This document shows positions 19,747-28,194 of a stretch of 51,252 bases of DNA, one piece after another. The first letter of the stretch is position 1, and every line of letters starts with the position of its first letter. A program made the translations under genes and the position numbers. Under the pieces are notes generated by a model. It saw only the letters and a program-made list of their open reading frames with translations, was not told the DNA's origin and made no database searches. Source of the stretch: Pseudomonadota bacterium (GTDB lineage: Bacteria > Pseudomonadota > Alphaproteobacteria > SHVZ01); contig JACQAG010000016.1 in assembly GCA_016195085.1 (NCBI GenBank), positions 1 to 51,252 of the forward strand, written 5' to 3'.

Positions 19747-20676
19747 ATGAAATTGTCACAGCGCGTCAAGAAGATCCTCGCCAACTACGAAAGCGACACG
19801 CCGGGCACCAAGGCCAATCTGGCGCGCATCTTGATGAACGGCCGCCTCGGCGGATCGGGCAAGCTGGTGATCCTGCCGGTCGACCAGGGCTTCGAGCACG
19901 GGCCCGCCCGCAGCTTCGCGCCCAATCCCGCCGCCTATGATCCCCATTACCACTTCCGCCTGGCGATCGCCGCCGGGCTCTCGGCCTATGCCGCCCCGCT
20001 CGGCATGCTGGAAGCCGGCGCCGACAGCTTCGCCGGCGCCATTCCGACCATCCTCAAGGTCAACAGCGCGAACGCGCTCTCCCGCGAGAAGGAGGCGGCG
20101 AACCAGGCGGTGACCGGCTCGGTCAAGGATGCCTTGCGGCTCGGCTGCGCCGCCGTCGGCTTCACCATCTATCCCGGGTCCGACAAGGCCTACGACATGA
20201 TGGAGGAGGTGGCCGAGATGTCGCGCGAGGCGAAGTCGGTCGGGCTTGCCACCGTCGTCTGGTCCTATCCCCGCGGCGGCAGCTTGTCCAAGCAAGGCGA
20301 AACGGCGATCGACGTCTCCGCCTATGCCGCCCATATGGCAGCCCTGCTCGGCGCCCATATCATCAAGGTGAAGCCGCCCACGCAGCACATCGAGCAAGAT
20401 GCGGCGAAGAAGGTCTACGAGGCGCAGAAGGTGCCGATCGCAAGCCTGGCCGAGCGCGTGCGCCATGTCGTGCAGTCGACCTTCGACGGCCGCCGGCTGG
20501 TGGTCTTCTCCGGCGGCGAGGCGAAGGATCTCGACGGTCTCTATCAGGAGGTCCGTGCCATCCGCGACGGCGGCGCCACCGGCTCCATCATCGGCCGCAA
20601 CACCTTTCAGCGCCCGCCCAAGGACGCCATGGCGATGCTGGACATCATCGTCAAGATCTTCCAAGGCAAGGCGTAG
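19747..20676 (+). CDS. fbaB: Class I fructose-bisphosphate aldolase (DhnA type)
   Basis: 309 residues. The pattern [18 protein letters not shown] near residue 40, [13 protein letters not shown] and [14 protein letters not shown] (the Lys region of the Schiff-base aldolases), and a phosphate-binding FSGGEAKD match the DhnA/FbaB family rather than the zinc-dependent class II enzymes. It cleaves fructose-1,6-bisphosphate to two triose phosphates. GGAGGA lies about seven bases before the ATG. It is part of the tkt-gap cluster. Confidence 0.93.
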   Translation: MKLSQRVKKILANYESDTPGTKANLARILMNGRLGGSGKLVILPVDQGFEHGPARSFAPNPAAYDPHYHFRLAIAAGLSAYAAPLGMLEAGADSFAGAIPTILKVNSANALSREKEAANQAVTGSVKDALRLGCAAVGFTIYPGSDKAYDMMEEVAEMSREAKSVGLATVVWSYPRGGSLSKQGETAIDVSAYAAHMAALLGAHIIKVKPPTQHIEQDAAKKVYEAQKVPIASLAERVRHVVQSTFDGRRLVVFSGGEAKDLDGLYQEVRAIRDGGATGSIIGRNTFQRPPKDAMAMLDIIVKIFQGKA

Positions 20677-20717
20677 CCGGAATTTCCCGCTCACCGCTGC
20701 CCTGTCGTCTCTACCTG

Positions 20718-21329
20718 GTGACGCCGCCCGCGTTGGCTGCGGCGGCATTCAGGGATCCGCTCGCCCGCGCGCTCGATGCCGGTGCGGTGGCCGCGGTGCA
20801 GCTCCGGCTCAAGCAAGCGAGCGACGACGAGATCCGCCGTGCCTCAGAGCTGTTGATGCCGGTGGCACGGGCGCGCGATGCCGCCTTCATCCTCAACGAC
20901 CGGCCGGATCTCGCCCACGAGCTCGATTGCGACGGCGTCCATGTCGGCCAGGAGGACGCGCCCTACGCCGAAGCGCGGCGGCTCCTGGGAGCCGAGCGCA
21001 CCGTGGGCGTCACCTGCCACGACTCGCGCCACCTGGCGATGGAGGCGGCCGAGGCCGGCGCCGATTACGTCGCCTTCGGCGCCTTCTTCGCCACCTCGAC
21101 CAAGGCGCCGAAGACGCAAGCCGGCCTCGAGCTCCTGGAATGGTGGAGCGAGATCATGGAAGTGCCGTCGGTCGCCATCGGCGGCATCACGGTGGAGAAT
21201 TGCCGGCCGGTGGTCGAGGCCGGCGCCGATTTCCTGGCGGTCGTCTCCGGCGTGTGGAGCCATCCCGCCGGCCCCGACGCCGCGGTCAAAGGCTTCGAGC
21301 GCATCTTCGCCGAGGTGGCGGGACGATAG
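20718..21329 (+). CDS. thiE: Thiamine-phosphate synthase family protein (ThiE)
   Basis: 203 residues from GTG 20718. The TIM-barrel pattern of ThiE is clear: VQLRLKQAS (usually QLR-K), [56 protein letters not shown] and the phosphate-binding [25 protein letters not shown]. The enzyme couples the thiazole and pyrimidine halves of thiamine. The family normally begins with a strand RLYLVTPP. That strand is encoded just upstream in frame but has no ATG, GTG or TTG before it, only CTG (20697) or ATT (20682). The true start is therefore probably a rare codon slightly upstream. Confidence 0.88.
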   Translation: MTPPALAAAAFRDPLARALDAGAVAAVQLRLKQASDDEIRRASELLMPVARARDAAFILNDRPDLAHELDCDGVHVGQEDAPYAEARRLLGAERTVGVTCHDSRHLAMEAAEAGADYVAFGAFFATSTKAPKTQAGLELLEWWSEIMEVPSVAIGGITVENCRPVVEAGADFLAVVSGVWSHPAGPDAAVKGFERIFAEVAGR

Positions 21330-21372
21330 GTCCGTCGTCGCGGCGGGGGTTCTCCTGGCGCCCCATGAGAGA

Positions 21373-21493
21373 CTCACCGCAGGGCCCGCAGAGAAGCGCC
21401 GAGAGCGCCGAGGAGAACGGCACGCGCTCCGCGCCATGAGTCTTCTCCTCTGCGCCCTCTGCGCCTTTCGCCCTCCGCGTCCTCTGCGGTGAA
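21373..21493. repeat. Imperfect palindromic repeat, family D
   Basis: The left arm begins ctcaccgcag and includes gaggagaa near 21410-21418. The right arm contains ttctcctctgcgccctctgc and ends cctctgcggtgaa. The arms pair with interruptions. Elements with this CTCTGCG / CGCAGAG composition are widespread in bacterial intergenic DNA. It fills most of the 270-base gap between thiE and the inositol monophosphatase gene. Confidence 0.75.
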
Positions 21494-21599
21494 ATCTCCC
21501 GATCCGCCGCACCAGACGTCCAACGTCACGTGCAGTGTGTTGCGTCGCCTGGGTCCTGCTGATAGGGTCCGCGGCCTTCCGAATAAGCTGGATTTTCCG

Positions 21600-22406
21600 G
21601 TGGCCGTCCGTTCGCCGCTCATCAACGTCATGGTCAACGCCGTCTACAAGGCGGCGAAGCGGCTGGTGCGCGACTTCGGCGAGGTCGAGCAGCTGCAGGT
21701 GAGCAAGAAGGGTCCGGCGGATTTCGTCTCGGCCGCCGATCTGCAGGCGGAGAAGACGCTCCGCCAGGAGCTGGCGAAGGCGCGGCCGGACTTCGGCATG
21801 CTGATGGAGGAGAGCGGGGCCGCGGAAGGACGCGACACGTCCCACCGTTGGGTCGTCGATCCCCTCGACGGCACCACCAACTTCCTCCACGGCATTCCGC
21901 ATTTCTGCATCTCGGTCGGGCTCGAGCGCGACGGCGAGCCGGTCGCCGGCGTCATCTACGAGCCGGTCCGCGATCAGCTCTATTGGGGCGAAAAGGGTGG
22001 GGGCGCCTACCTCAACGACCAGCGGCTCCGGGTCTCGGCCCGGCGCCGGATGGACGAAGCCGTGTTCGCCACCGGCATTCCCTTCGCCGGCCATGGCGAG
22101 CATGAGCAGTTTCTGGCGGAGCTGGCGGCGGTCATGGCGGTCTCCGCCGGCATCCGGCGCCAGGGTGCGGCCGCCCTCGACCTCGCCTATGTCGCCGCCG
22201 GCCGCTACGACGGCTACTGGGAGGCCCCGATCATGCCCTGGGATATGTGCGCCGGCATCGTGCTGGTGCGCGAGGCCGGCGGCTATGTCAGCGAGATCAT
22301 GGGCGGGCACGACATGATGCGCTCGGGCAGCGTGCTTGCGGCCAATGACCATTTGCATCTGCCGCTCGGCAAGGTGCTGCGCGATTCGCACGCCAAGCGC
22401 CGCTGA
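21600..22406 (+). CDS. suhB: Inositol monophosphatase family protein (SuhB-like)
   Basis: 268 residues from GTG 21600 (VAVRSPLINVMVNAV), the conserved start region. The upstream open frame runs through a repeat and is not counted. Metal-binding motifs are the MEESG segment, VVDPLDGTTNF from Asp87, and the C-terminal PWDMCAGIVLVREAGG. Family members remove phosphate from inositol-1-phosphate or related substrates; SuhB also acts in rRNA antitermination in E. coli. The substrate cannot be told from the sequence. It may be read alone, because a palindromic repeat separates it from thiE. Confidence 0.9.
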   Translation: MAVRSPLINVMVNAVYKAAKRLVRDFGEVEQLQVSKKGPADFVSAADLQAEKTLRQELAKARPDFGMLMEESGAAEGRDTSHRWVVDPLDGTTNFLHGIPHFCISVGLERDGEPVAGVIYEPVRDQLYWGEKGGGAYLNDQRLRVSARRRMDEAVFATGIPFAGHGEHEQFLAELAAVMAVSAGIRRQGAAALDLAYVAAGRYDGYWEAPIMPWDMCAGIVLVREAGGYVSEIMGGHDMMRSGSVLAANDHLHLPLGKVLRDSHAKRR

Positions 22407-22560
22407 TTCGCCACATTTCTCGGCCAAATGGCTCCCTGAGGGGCCCAGAGCAAGGCGCGGGCGCAAGGCGATTGTGGGTCCCTGCGGGCTTGGGGTATGG
22501 TGCCCCGGCCGTTGGCAATGGTGGATTCGGGGCCGTAACGTGCGTAGGGCCAGCGACTAT

Positions 22561-23514
22561 ATGACCCGATGTGACGCGACCGCGGCCTGCGCCGGCATCG
22601 GTGCATTGCTGTTCGTTTCTCTGGGCTTCGCCGGCGGCCTCGGCGCCCAGACGCCGACCGTGGTGGTCGGCACCGAGCGGCCCAATGTCTTCGTCGACCA
22701 GAGCGTGCTCGACGCGCTCGGGCCGAGCCCGACCTTGCCGCAGCTCTTACGCGGGTCCAGCCCCAGCCAAAGGGTGACTTTGCACCCGCCGAGCCGGCCG
22801 ACGGTGTCGGCCCCGGCCCAGCCGAGGGCGCCAAGCGTGGCGCAGCCGATCCAGCCAACTCCGCCGTCGCAAGCGGCGCCGACGCGCTCGGCGTCGAGCG
22901 CCAGTCCCGCGGCGACACCGGCGCCGCAAGCCGCCGCATCACCCCCCGCGCCGCCGCCGGCACCTCCCCCACAGGCCGCAACCCAACCCGGCCCCGCCCC
23001 GCGCCCGGCGCCGGCGCCCTCTGCCAGTGCCGCCGCGCCGCCGCCGGCCGCCACGTCGATCCCTGCCCCGCAGCCGCCGCCACCGCCGCCCGTGGTGGCC
23101 TCGGCACAACCCGCGGCACCCACCCCGAGCGCGCCGCGCAGCGCATCCGCGGGTGCTGGCAGCTCTCAGCAAGCCTCTGCGCCTCCGGCGCCTGCCGCCA
23201 ACCAGCCGCCGGCCATTGCGTTTGCCGGCGGCAGCTTCGACTTGCCTGCCGGCGCCGACCGCACGCTGAAGCAATTGGCCGAGCGGCTGAAATCCAATGA
23301 GTCGCTCCGCCTGCAGCTCCTCGCCTTTGCCAGCGGCACGCCGGAGACGGCGAGCCAGGCGCGGCGGCTGTCGCTCAGCCGCGCGCTTGCGGTTCGCTCC
23401 TATCTCATCGAGCAGGGCGTGCGCTCGACCCGGATCGACGTGCGCGCGCTCGGCTCCAGGACCGCCGAGGGCAGCTCACCCGATCGCGTCGACCTCGTGG
23501 TGAGTGGCTCGTGA
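22561..23514 (+). CDS. Secreted Pro/Ala-rich protein with OmpA-like domain
   Basis: 317 residues from ATG 22561; GTG 22540 is an in-frame alternative. A signal peptide (AGIGALLFVSLGFAGGLGAQ) ends near residue 29. A short conserved-looking segment follows (VVVGTERPNVFVDQSVLDALG). Residues of about 70-215 are an extreme low-complexity linker of Pro, Ala and Ser. The C-terminal 95 residues resemble an OmpA peptidoglycan-binding domain (FAGGSFDLPAGADRTLKQLAERL, LSLSRALAVRSYLIEQGV, RIDVRALG), though the usual D-x-x-G-x-x-x-x-x-x-x-N-x-x-L-S pattern is degenerate. It lies 22 bases before the MotA-like gene and likely works with it in the periplasm. Confidence 0.75.
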   Translation: MTRCDATAACAGIGALLFVSLGFAGGLGAQTPTVVVGTERPNVFVDQSVLDALGPSPTLPQLLRGSSPSQRVTLHPPSRPTVSAPAQPRAPSVAQPIQPTPPSQAAPTRSASSASPAATPAPQAAASPPAPPPAPPPQAATQPGPAPRPAPAPSASAAAPPPAATSIPAPQPPPPPPVVASAQPAAPTPSAPRSASAGAGSSQQASAPPAPAANQPPAIAFAGGSFDLPAGADRTLKQLAERLKSNESLRLQLLAFASGTPETASQARRLSLSRALAVRSYLIEQGVRSTRIDVRALGSRTAEGSSPDRVDLVVSGS

Positions 23515-23536
23515 GAGCTCCTCGCGGGCTGCGGTC

Positions 23537-24715
23537 ATGACGCGTCCGCAACGGTATCTCTGGCGGATGCTCCTGTTCGTGGCCGCGGTGGTGGTGCTGG
23601 CGGCCGCGCTCTTCCCGGCACTCAGCAACGCCTTCATGGCGAATGTCGCCTTGAACGGCCTCATCCTCGGCGTGCTGGCGCTCGGGATCATCTACATCAT
23701 CCGCCAGGTGGTTCAGCTCGGGCCCGAGGTCCGCTGGCTCGAGACCTTTCGCCGGCGCGATCCCGGACTCTCGGTGCAGCCTTCGCCGCGCCTCTTGGCC
23801 CCGATCTCGACCCTGCTCGGTGAGCGCCAGGGCCGGGTCAGCCTGTCGGCGACGACCACCCGGGCGCTCCTGGACAGCATCCGCACCCGGCTCGAAGAAG
23901 GCCGCGACATCTCGCGCTACATGATCGGACTCCTGGTGTTCCTCGGGCTCTTGGGCACCTTCTGGGGCCTCTTGGAGACGGTGTCATCGATCGCCAGCGT
24001 CATCGGCGGGCTGACCGCAACCACCAGCGACATCACCGCCTTCTTCAACGACCTCAAGAACGGGCTGAAGGCGCCTTTGGGCGGCATGGGCACCGCCTTC
24101 AGCTCCTCGCTCTTGGGATTGTCCGGCTCGCTCATCCTGGGCTTCCTCGACCTGCAGGCGAGCCAAGCGCAGAACCGGTTCTACAACGATCTCGAGGAAT
24201 GGCTATCGAGCCTGACCAAGATCAGCATCGCGTCGCCCGCGGCGGCGGCCCTCTCCGAGGGCGAGCAGGCGGTTCCCATCTATCTGGAAGCGGTGGTGGA
24301 GAAGATCGCCGACAGCCTGGAGACCCTGCAGCGCACCATCGCCCAGGGCGAGGACGGGCGGCGCGGCTCGGTCGTGCAGCTGACGGCGCTCAACGAGCGG
24401 CTGTCCAGCCTGGTCGACCAGATGCGCACCGAGCAGAACCTGATGCTGCGCTTGGCCGAAAATCAGGTCGAGATGAAGCCGATCCTGGCACGGCTCGCCG
24501 ACGCCATGACCGGCGCCAGCTCGGGCGACGAGGTCACCCGCGCCCATATCCGCTCCATCGAGGTGTATCTGATGCGGCTCTTGGACGAGGTCGCCGCTGG
24601 CCGCGCGCAAACCTTGGAAGAGATCCGCGGCGAGATCCGGCTCTTGGCGCGCACCATCGCCGCCTTGGCCGATGACAGCCCGCCCAAGCGCCCGGGCGTG
24701 GCGAGCCGCCCGTGA
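23537..24715 (+). CDS. MotA/TolQ/ExbB-family membrane channel protein
   Basis: 392 residues from ATG 23537; GTG 23504 would overlap the upstream gene. Two N-terminal helices (about 10-33 and 38-58) are followed by a cytoplasmic stretch, then the paired channel helices YMIGLLVFLGLLGTFWGLLETV (about 136-157) and GMGTAFSSSLLGLSGSLILGFL (about 190-211). The LGLLGTFWGL segment matches the TolQ/ExbB signature. A long C-terminal region (about 220-392) is predicted coiled coil and cytoplasmic, longer than in TolQ and reminiscent of ZorA-like proteins. Its stop overlaps the start of the MotB-like gene (GTGA). It is probably an ion channel that drives its partner. Confidence 0.82.
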   Translation: MTRPQRYLWRMLLFVAAVVVLAAALFPALSNAFMANVALNGLILGVLALGIIYIIRQVVQLGPEVRWLETFRRRDPGLSVQPSPRLLAPISTLLGERQGRVSLSATTTRALLDSIRTRLEEGRDISRYMIGLLVFLGLLGTFWGLLETVSSIASVIGGLTATTSDITAFFNDLKNGLKAPLGGMGTAFSSSLLGLSGSLILGFLDLQASQAQNRFYNDLEEWLSSLTKISIASPAAAALSEGEQAVPIYLEAVVEKIADSLETLQRTIAQGEDGRRGSVVQLTALNERLSSLVDQMRTEQNLMLRLAENQVEMKPILARLADAMTGASSGDEVTRAHIRSIEVYLMRLLDEVAAGRAQTLEEIRGEIRLLARTIAALADDSPPKRPGVASRP

Positions 24716-26100
24716 GCACGCCCTTCGTCGGCGGCCGCCGCCGCCAGGGGATGGATATCTGGCCGGGCTTCGTCGACGCGCTGGCGACGTTGCTCATGGT
24801 CATCATCTTCGTGCTGATGGTGTTCGTGCTAGCGCAGTTCTACCTGGGTGCCGCCTTGACCGGACGCGACGAGGCCTTGGTACGCCTCAACCGGCAGATC
24901 TCCGAGCTCACGCAGATGCTGTCGGTCGAGCGGGCGACCAGCGCCGACCTCAAGCTCAACCTGGCGCAGCTCGCCGCCGACCTGCAAAGCTCCGGCGCCC
25001 AGCGCGACGCGCTCGCGGTCCGGGTCGGCGACCTCGCCAACGAGCGCGATGCGCTGGTGGCAAGGCTGAGCCAGGCCGAGCGCGATCTCGCGGGCGAGCG
25101 GGACCGTGCCGACAAGGCGAGCCTGGCCTTGCGCGAAGCCAACCGCACGGTGGAGGCCGATCGCGCCAAGATCACCCTGCAGCTCGCCGACCTCGAGCGC
25201 TTGAGCCGCGACATCGAGGCCTTGAAGCAGGTCCGCGCCGAACTCGAATCGAGGGTGGGGCGGCTCGCCTCGCAGCTCACGGAGAAAAGCCAGGAGGCAA
25301 CGCAGCTCCGCGACCGCTCGAAGGAGCTGGAGGCGAAGCTCGTCCAGTCCGAGGAGACCACCCATCTGGCTCAGCGCGAGATCCAAGAGCGCGAGATTCG
25401 GCTGCGCGACCTCTTGTCGCGCGCCCAGTCGGCCGAGTCGGGGCTCTCCCAGCAGACCAGGCTCACTAGCGAAGCCCAGGCGCAGGTCGAGCTCCTCAAC
25501 AACAACATCATCGCACTCCGCCAGCAGCTGGCGCGCATCGCCGCGGCTTTGGAGGCTTCGGAATCCAAGTCGAAGCAGCAGGAGCTGCAGATCTCCGATT
25601 TGGGCCAGCGCCTCAACATGGCGCTCGCCAGCAAGGTCGAGGAGCTGGCCCGCTATCGCTCCGAGTTTTTCGGCAGGCTGCGCGAGGCCTTGGGCGACCG
25701 GCCCGACATCCGGATCGTCGGCGACCGCTTCGTCTTCCAGTCCGAAGTGCTGTTCGATTCCGGATCGGCGGTGCTCGGCCTCGTCGGCCAGGACCAGCTC
25801 TCGCGGCTCGCCGGCACGCTCATCGAGATCTCCCGCAAAATTCCGAAGGAGATCAACTGGGTCCTCCAGATCGACGGCCACACCGACAGCGTCCCGATCG
25901 CAACCCTGCAATTTCCCTCGAACTGGGAGCTGTCGGCGGCGCGGGCGATCTCGGTCGTGAAGTTCCTGACCCTGCAGGGCATTCCCGCCACCAGGCTGGC
26001 GGCGACCGGCTATGGCGAGTACCAGCCGCTGGACGAGCGCAACGACGAGATCGGCAAGCGGCGCAACCGGCGCATCGAGCTCAAGCTCACATCGCGCTGA
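24712..26100 (+). CDS. MotB-like membrane protein with coiled coil and OmpA domain
   Basis: 462 residues from GTG 24712, overlapping the upstream stop by 4 bases. The single membrane helix WPGFVDALATLLMVIIFVLMVFV contains Asp22, placed like the proton-carrying Asp of MotB. Residues of about 50-310 form a long coiled coil rich in Arg, Glu and Leu. The C-terminal 140 residues are an OmpA-type domain with FQSEVLFDSGSA, DGHTDSVPI, NWELSAARAISVVKFL and RRNRRIEL, expected to bind peptidoglycan. The architecture fits a stator-like unit with a periplasmic rod about 250 residues long, much longer than in flagellar MotB. Confidence 0.83.
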   Translation: MSTPFVGGRRRQGMDIWPGFVDALATLLMVIIFVLMVFVLAQFYLGAALTGRDEALVRLNRQISELTQMLSVERATSADLKLNLAQLAADLQSSGAQRDALAVRVGDLANERDALVARLSQAERDLAGERDRADKASLALREANRTVEADRAKITLQLADLERLSRDIEALKQVRAELESRVGRLASQLTEKSQEATQLRDRSKELEAKLVQSEETTHLAQREIQEREIRLRDLLSRAQSAESGLSQQTRLTSEAQAQVELLNNNIIALRQQLARIAAALEASESKSKQQELQISDLGQRLNMALASKVEELARYRSEFFGRLREALGDRPDIRIVGDRFVFQSEVLFDSGSAVLGLVGQDQLSRLAGTLIEISRKIPKEINWVLQIDGHTDSVPIATLQFPSNWELSAARAISVVKFLTLQGIPATRLAATGYGEYQPLDERNDEIGKRRNRRIELKLTSR

Positions 26101-26127
26101 GGGCTCGCACCCGGGAGGACGATTTCC

Positions 26128-27246
26128 GTGCGCTGGTCTCGCAACCGCTTCGGGCGCCGCCGCTTCCTCAGGTTGGGCGCCGGTCTCTTAGCGATGGGCG
26201 CTCTCGCAGGCAGGAGCCGGCGAGCGCCGGCGGCGGCGACGTCGATCGAGCATCTCGTGGTGATCCTGCGCGAGAACCACAGCTTCGATAATTATTTCGG
26301 CAGCTTCCCCGGGGAGGGTCGGGGAGGGGGTGATCCTCACCCCCTCCCAAATTCCACCCCCGGGAGCCGCGGCGAAACCGGCGAGCGGCGCTGCGCCGAC
26401 GAACAGCCCGATCCGCCGCACAGCTACCGCGCCGCACTTGCCGGCCCCACCCGCGGGCCGAACGGCCTCTGCCACTACCGCGAGGAGGACATTCCCAACT
26501 ACTTCGCCTATGCCCGCCAGTTCGTGCTCTGCGACAATTATTTCGCCGAGCTCAAGGCCGGCTCCGAGCCGAACTATTTCATGCTGATGGCCGGCCGCTC
26601 GCCGGTGATCGACAATTTCCGCGGCGAGCCGGAAGTGGGCGGCTTCGACATCCCCAGCATCGTCGACCGGCTCGGCGAGCGCGGCATCTCCTGGCGGAAC
26701 TACAGCGCCGACACCTCGATCCGCCTCGTGAGCCATTTCAAGAGTGCCGTCGCCAGCGGCAACATCGTGCCAATCGATGGCTTCGACCGGGACGCGCTGG
26801 CCGGCCGATTGCCGGCGGTCTCTTGGGTCACCTCCTCCATCTATCAGAGCGAGCACCCGCCCTACAGCGTCAAGCTGGGGGAGAATTGGACGGTCGAGCG
26901 GGTCAATGCGGTCATGCAGGGACCGCTCTGGAAGAAGAGCGCCATTCTCCTGGTGTGGGACGAATGGGGCGGCTTCGCCGATCACGTGACTCCGCCCGTC
27001 GTCGAGCGTGACGGGCTCTACGAGCGCTACGGCTACCGCGTGCCCTGCCTCGTCATCGGCGCCCATGCCAGGCGCGGCCGGGTCTCCTCGACGCTCTATT
27101 CCCATGTGAGCGTGCTCAAGACCATCGAGCGCCTCTTCGACCTGGCGCCCTTGACCGAGCGCGACGCCGCTGCCAACGATCTCTTGGATTGCTTCGACTT
27201 CGAGCAACCGGCGCGCGACCCGGTGATCCTTACGCCGCGGGTTTAA
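26128..27246 (+). CDS. Tat-exported phosphoesterase (phospholipase C / acid phosphatase family)
   Basis: 372 residues, GTG start at 26128 with GGGAGGA upstream. The signal has a twin-arginine motif GRRRFLRLGAG and a short hydrophobic core, so export folded to the periplasm is likely. The family motif ILRENHSFDNYFG (about 47-59) carries metal and nucleophile-region residues. Later motifs are SEPNYFMLMAG, WDEWGGFADHV and YSHVSVLKTIERLF. Members cleave phospholipids or phosphate monoesters. Right after NYFGSFPG the protein contains a Gly/Pro stretch (about residues 61-80) encoded by a palindromic repeat, probably an in-frame insertion into an otherwise normal enzyme. Confidence 0.88.
   Translation: MRWSRNRFGRRRFLRLGAGLLAMGALAGRSRRAPAAATSIEHLVVILRENHSFDNYFGSFPGEGRGGGDPHPLPNSTPGSRGETGERRCADEQPDPPHSYRAALAGPTRGPNGLCHYREEDIPNYFAYARQFVLCDNYFAELKAGSEPNYFMLMAGRSPVIDNFRGEPEVGGFDIPSIVDRLGERGISWRNYSADTSIRLVSHFKSAVASGNIVPIDGFDRDALAGRLPAVSWVTSSIYQSEHPPYSVKLGENWTVERVNAVMQGPLWKKSAILLVWDEWGGFADHVTPPVVERDGLYERYGYRVPCLVIGAHARRGRVSSTLYSHVSVLKTIERLFDLAPLTERDAAANDLLDCFDFEQPARDPVILTPRV
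26307..26364. repeat. Palindromic hairpin element, family C, copy 1, inside a coding sequence
   Basis: The core is a perfect hairpin with 12-base arms gggagggggtga (26322-26333) and tcaccccctccc (26337-26348) and a tcc loop. The same geometry and loop occur at 50034-50060. After the core both copies have an A-rich triplet and a ccaccccc or cccaccccc tail. Here the element is in frame within the phosphoesterase gene. Confidence 0.88.
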
Positions 27247-27283
27247 CCAGGCTCACGCTGCCCGCTCATGCCGCCGGGCGCGC

Positions 27284-28051
27284 TCAGGCGTGGCCGGCCT
27301 CGCCGGAGAGCACCGAGAGGTCGACGCCGATCTTCGCCATCGCCCGCTCCCATTTCGATTCGAGATTGGGATCGAACACCAGCGTGTGGTCGGCGGGCGC
27401 GTGCAGCCAGCCATTGGCCTGGATCTCATCATCGAGCTGGCCCGGGCCCCAGCCGGCATATCCCAGAGCGAGCAGGCTCTCGATCGGTCCCTCGCCCTTG
27501 GCGATGGCATGCAGAATGTCGACGGTCGCCGTCACCGAGTAGCCGGGCTTCACCAGGACCGTGCCGTCCTGGTTGTAGTCATCGGAATGCAAGACGAAGC
27601 CGCGGCCCATGTCGACCGGCCCGCCGAAGTGAATGGGGCGCTGCGAGGTCTTCTCCGGTTCGATGCCGAGCTGCTTCAAGAGCTCCGGGAAGGTCAGTGC
27701 CTCGATCAGCCGGTTCAGCACCAGCCCCATGGCGCCGCGCTCGTCATGGGCGCACATGAAGATGACCGTGCGCTGGAAGCGCGGGTCCATCATCGTCGGC
27801 ATGGCAATCAGCAACTGCCCGACCAGATAGCCCTTGGATTTGTCGTCGCCCAGCGGGGCCCGCGCTCCGGAACCGAAGCCGACCTGCGCGGCGAAGCTGC
27901 TGCTCGCACGCGGTGCGTCCTTTGACAGGCTCTTGGCAGTGCGCGTTCTCGGCGCGTTGCCCGCCTCAGGCGGCGAATCGCCTGGCTCGCCCTTACCGGG
28001 CCCCTTCGATCGGCCGCGTTTGGGAGCCGGATCCTTCGTGCTTCTAGCCAT
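27284..28051 (-). CDS. YqgE/AlgH family protein
   Basis: 255 residues. The family core starts at about residue 74 with GYLVGQLLIAMPTMMDPRFQRTVIFMCAHDERGAMGLVLNR (patterns named in parts) and includes FGGPVD, HSDDY and LALGYAGWGPGQLDDE. The function is not settled; early AlgH work linked it to alginate regulation. The first 73 residues are unusual: Lys, Arg, Ser, Pro and Gly-rich, with no predicted fold. No internal ATG or GTG lies nearer the core, so this extension is probably translated. The gene runs convergently with the phosphoesterase and divergently from the DsbD-like gene. Confidence 0.88.
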   Translation of the reverse strand: MARSTKDPAPKRGRSKGPGKGEPGDSPPEAGNAPRTRTAKSLSKDAPRASSSFAAQVGFGSGARAPLGDDKSKGYLVGQLLIAMPTMMDPRFQRTVIFMCAHDERGAMGLVLNRLIEALTFPELLKQLGIEPEKTSQRPIHFGGPVDMGRGFVLHSDDYNQDGTVLVKPGYSVTATVDILHAIAKGEGPIESLLALGYAGWGPGQLDDEIQANGWLHAPADHTLVFDPNLESKWERAMAKIGVDLSVLSGEAGHA

Positions 28052-28194
28052 GATCGATTATCCCGCTGCTGTCACGCTTTTGGCACACCTCTCCAGCCCC
28101 GCCTTCGTCCAGACCACGCGGATTTGACGCGCGGCCAAGTCAGGCAGGAACTATATATGGGAGCCGAAGCTTGGCCAAACAGCCGTAACACCGA

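Noticed and set aside
22561-26100. Zorya anti-phage system or flagellar MotAB
   Set aside because: The channel and stator-like genes fit in outline, but no zorC, zorD or zorE, no flagellar genes, and an extra secreted OmpA-like protein are found next to them.
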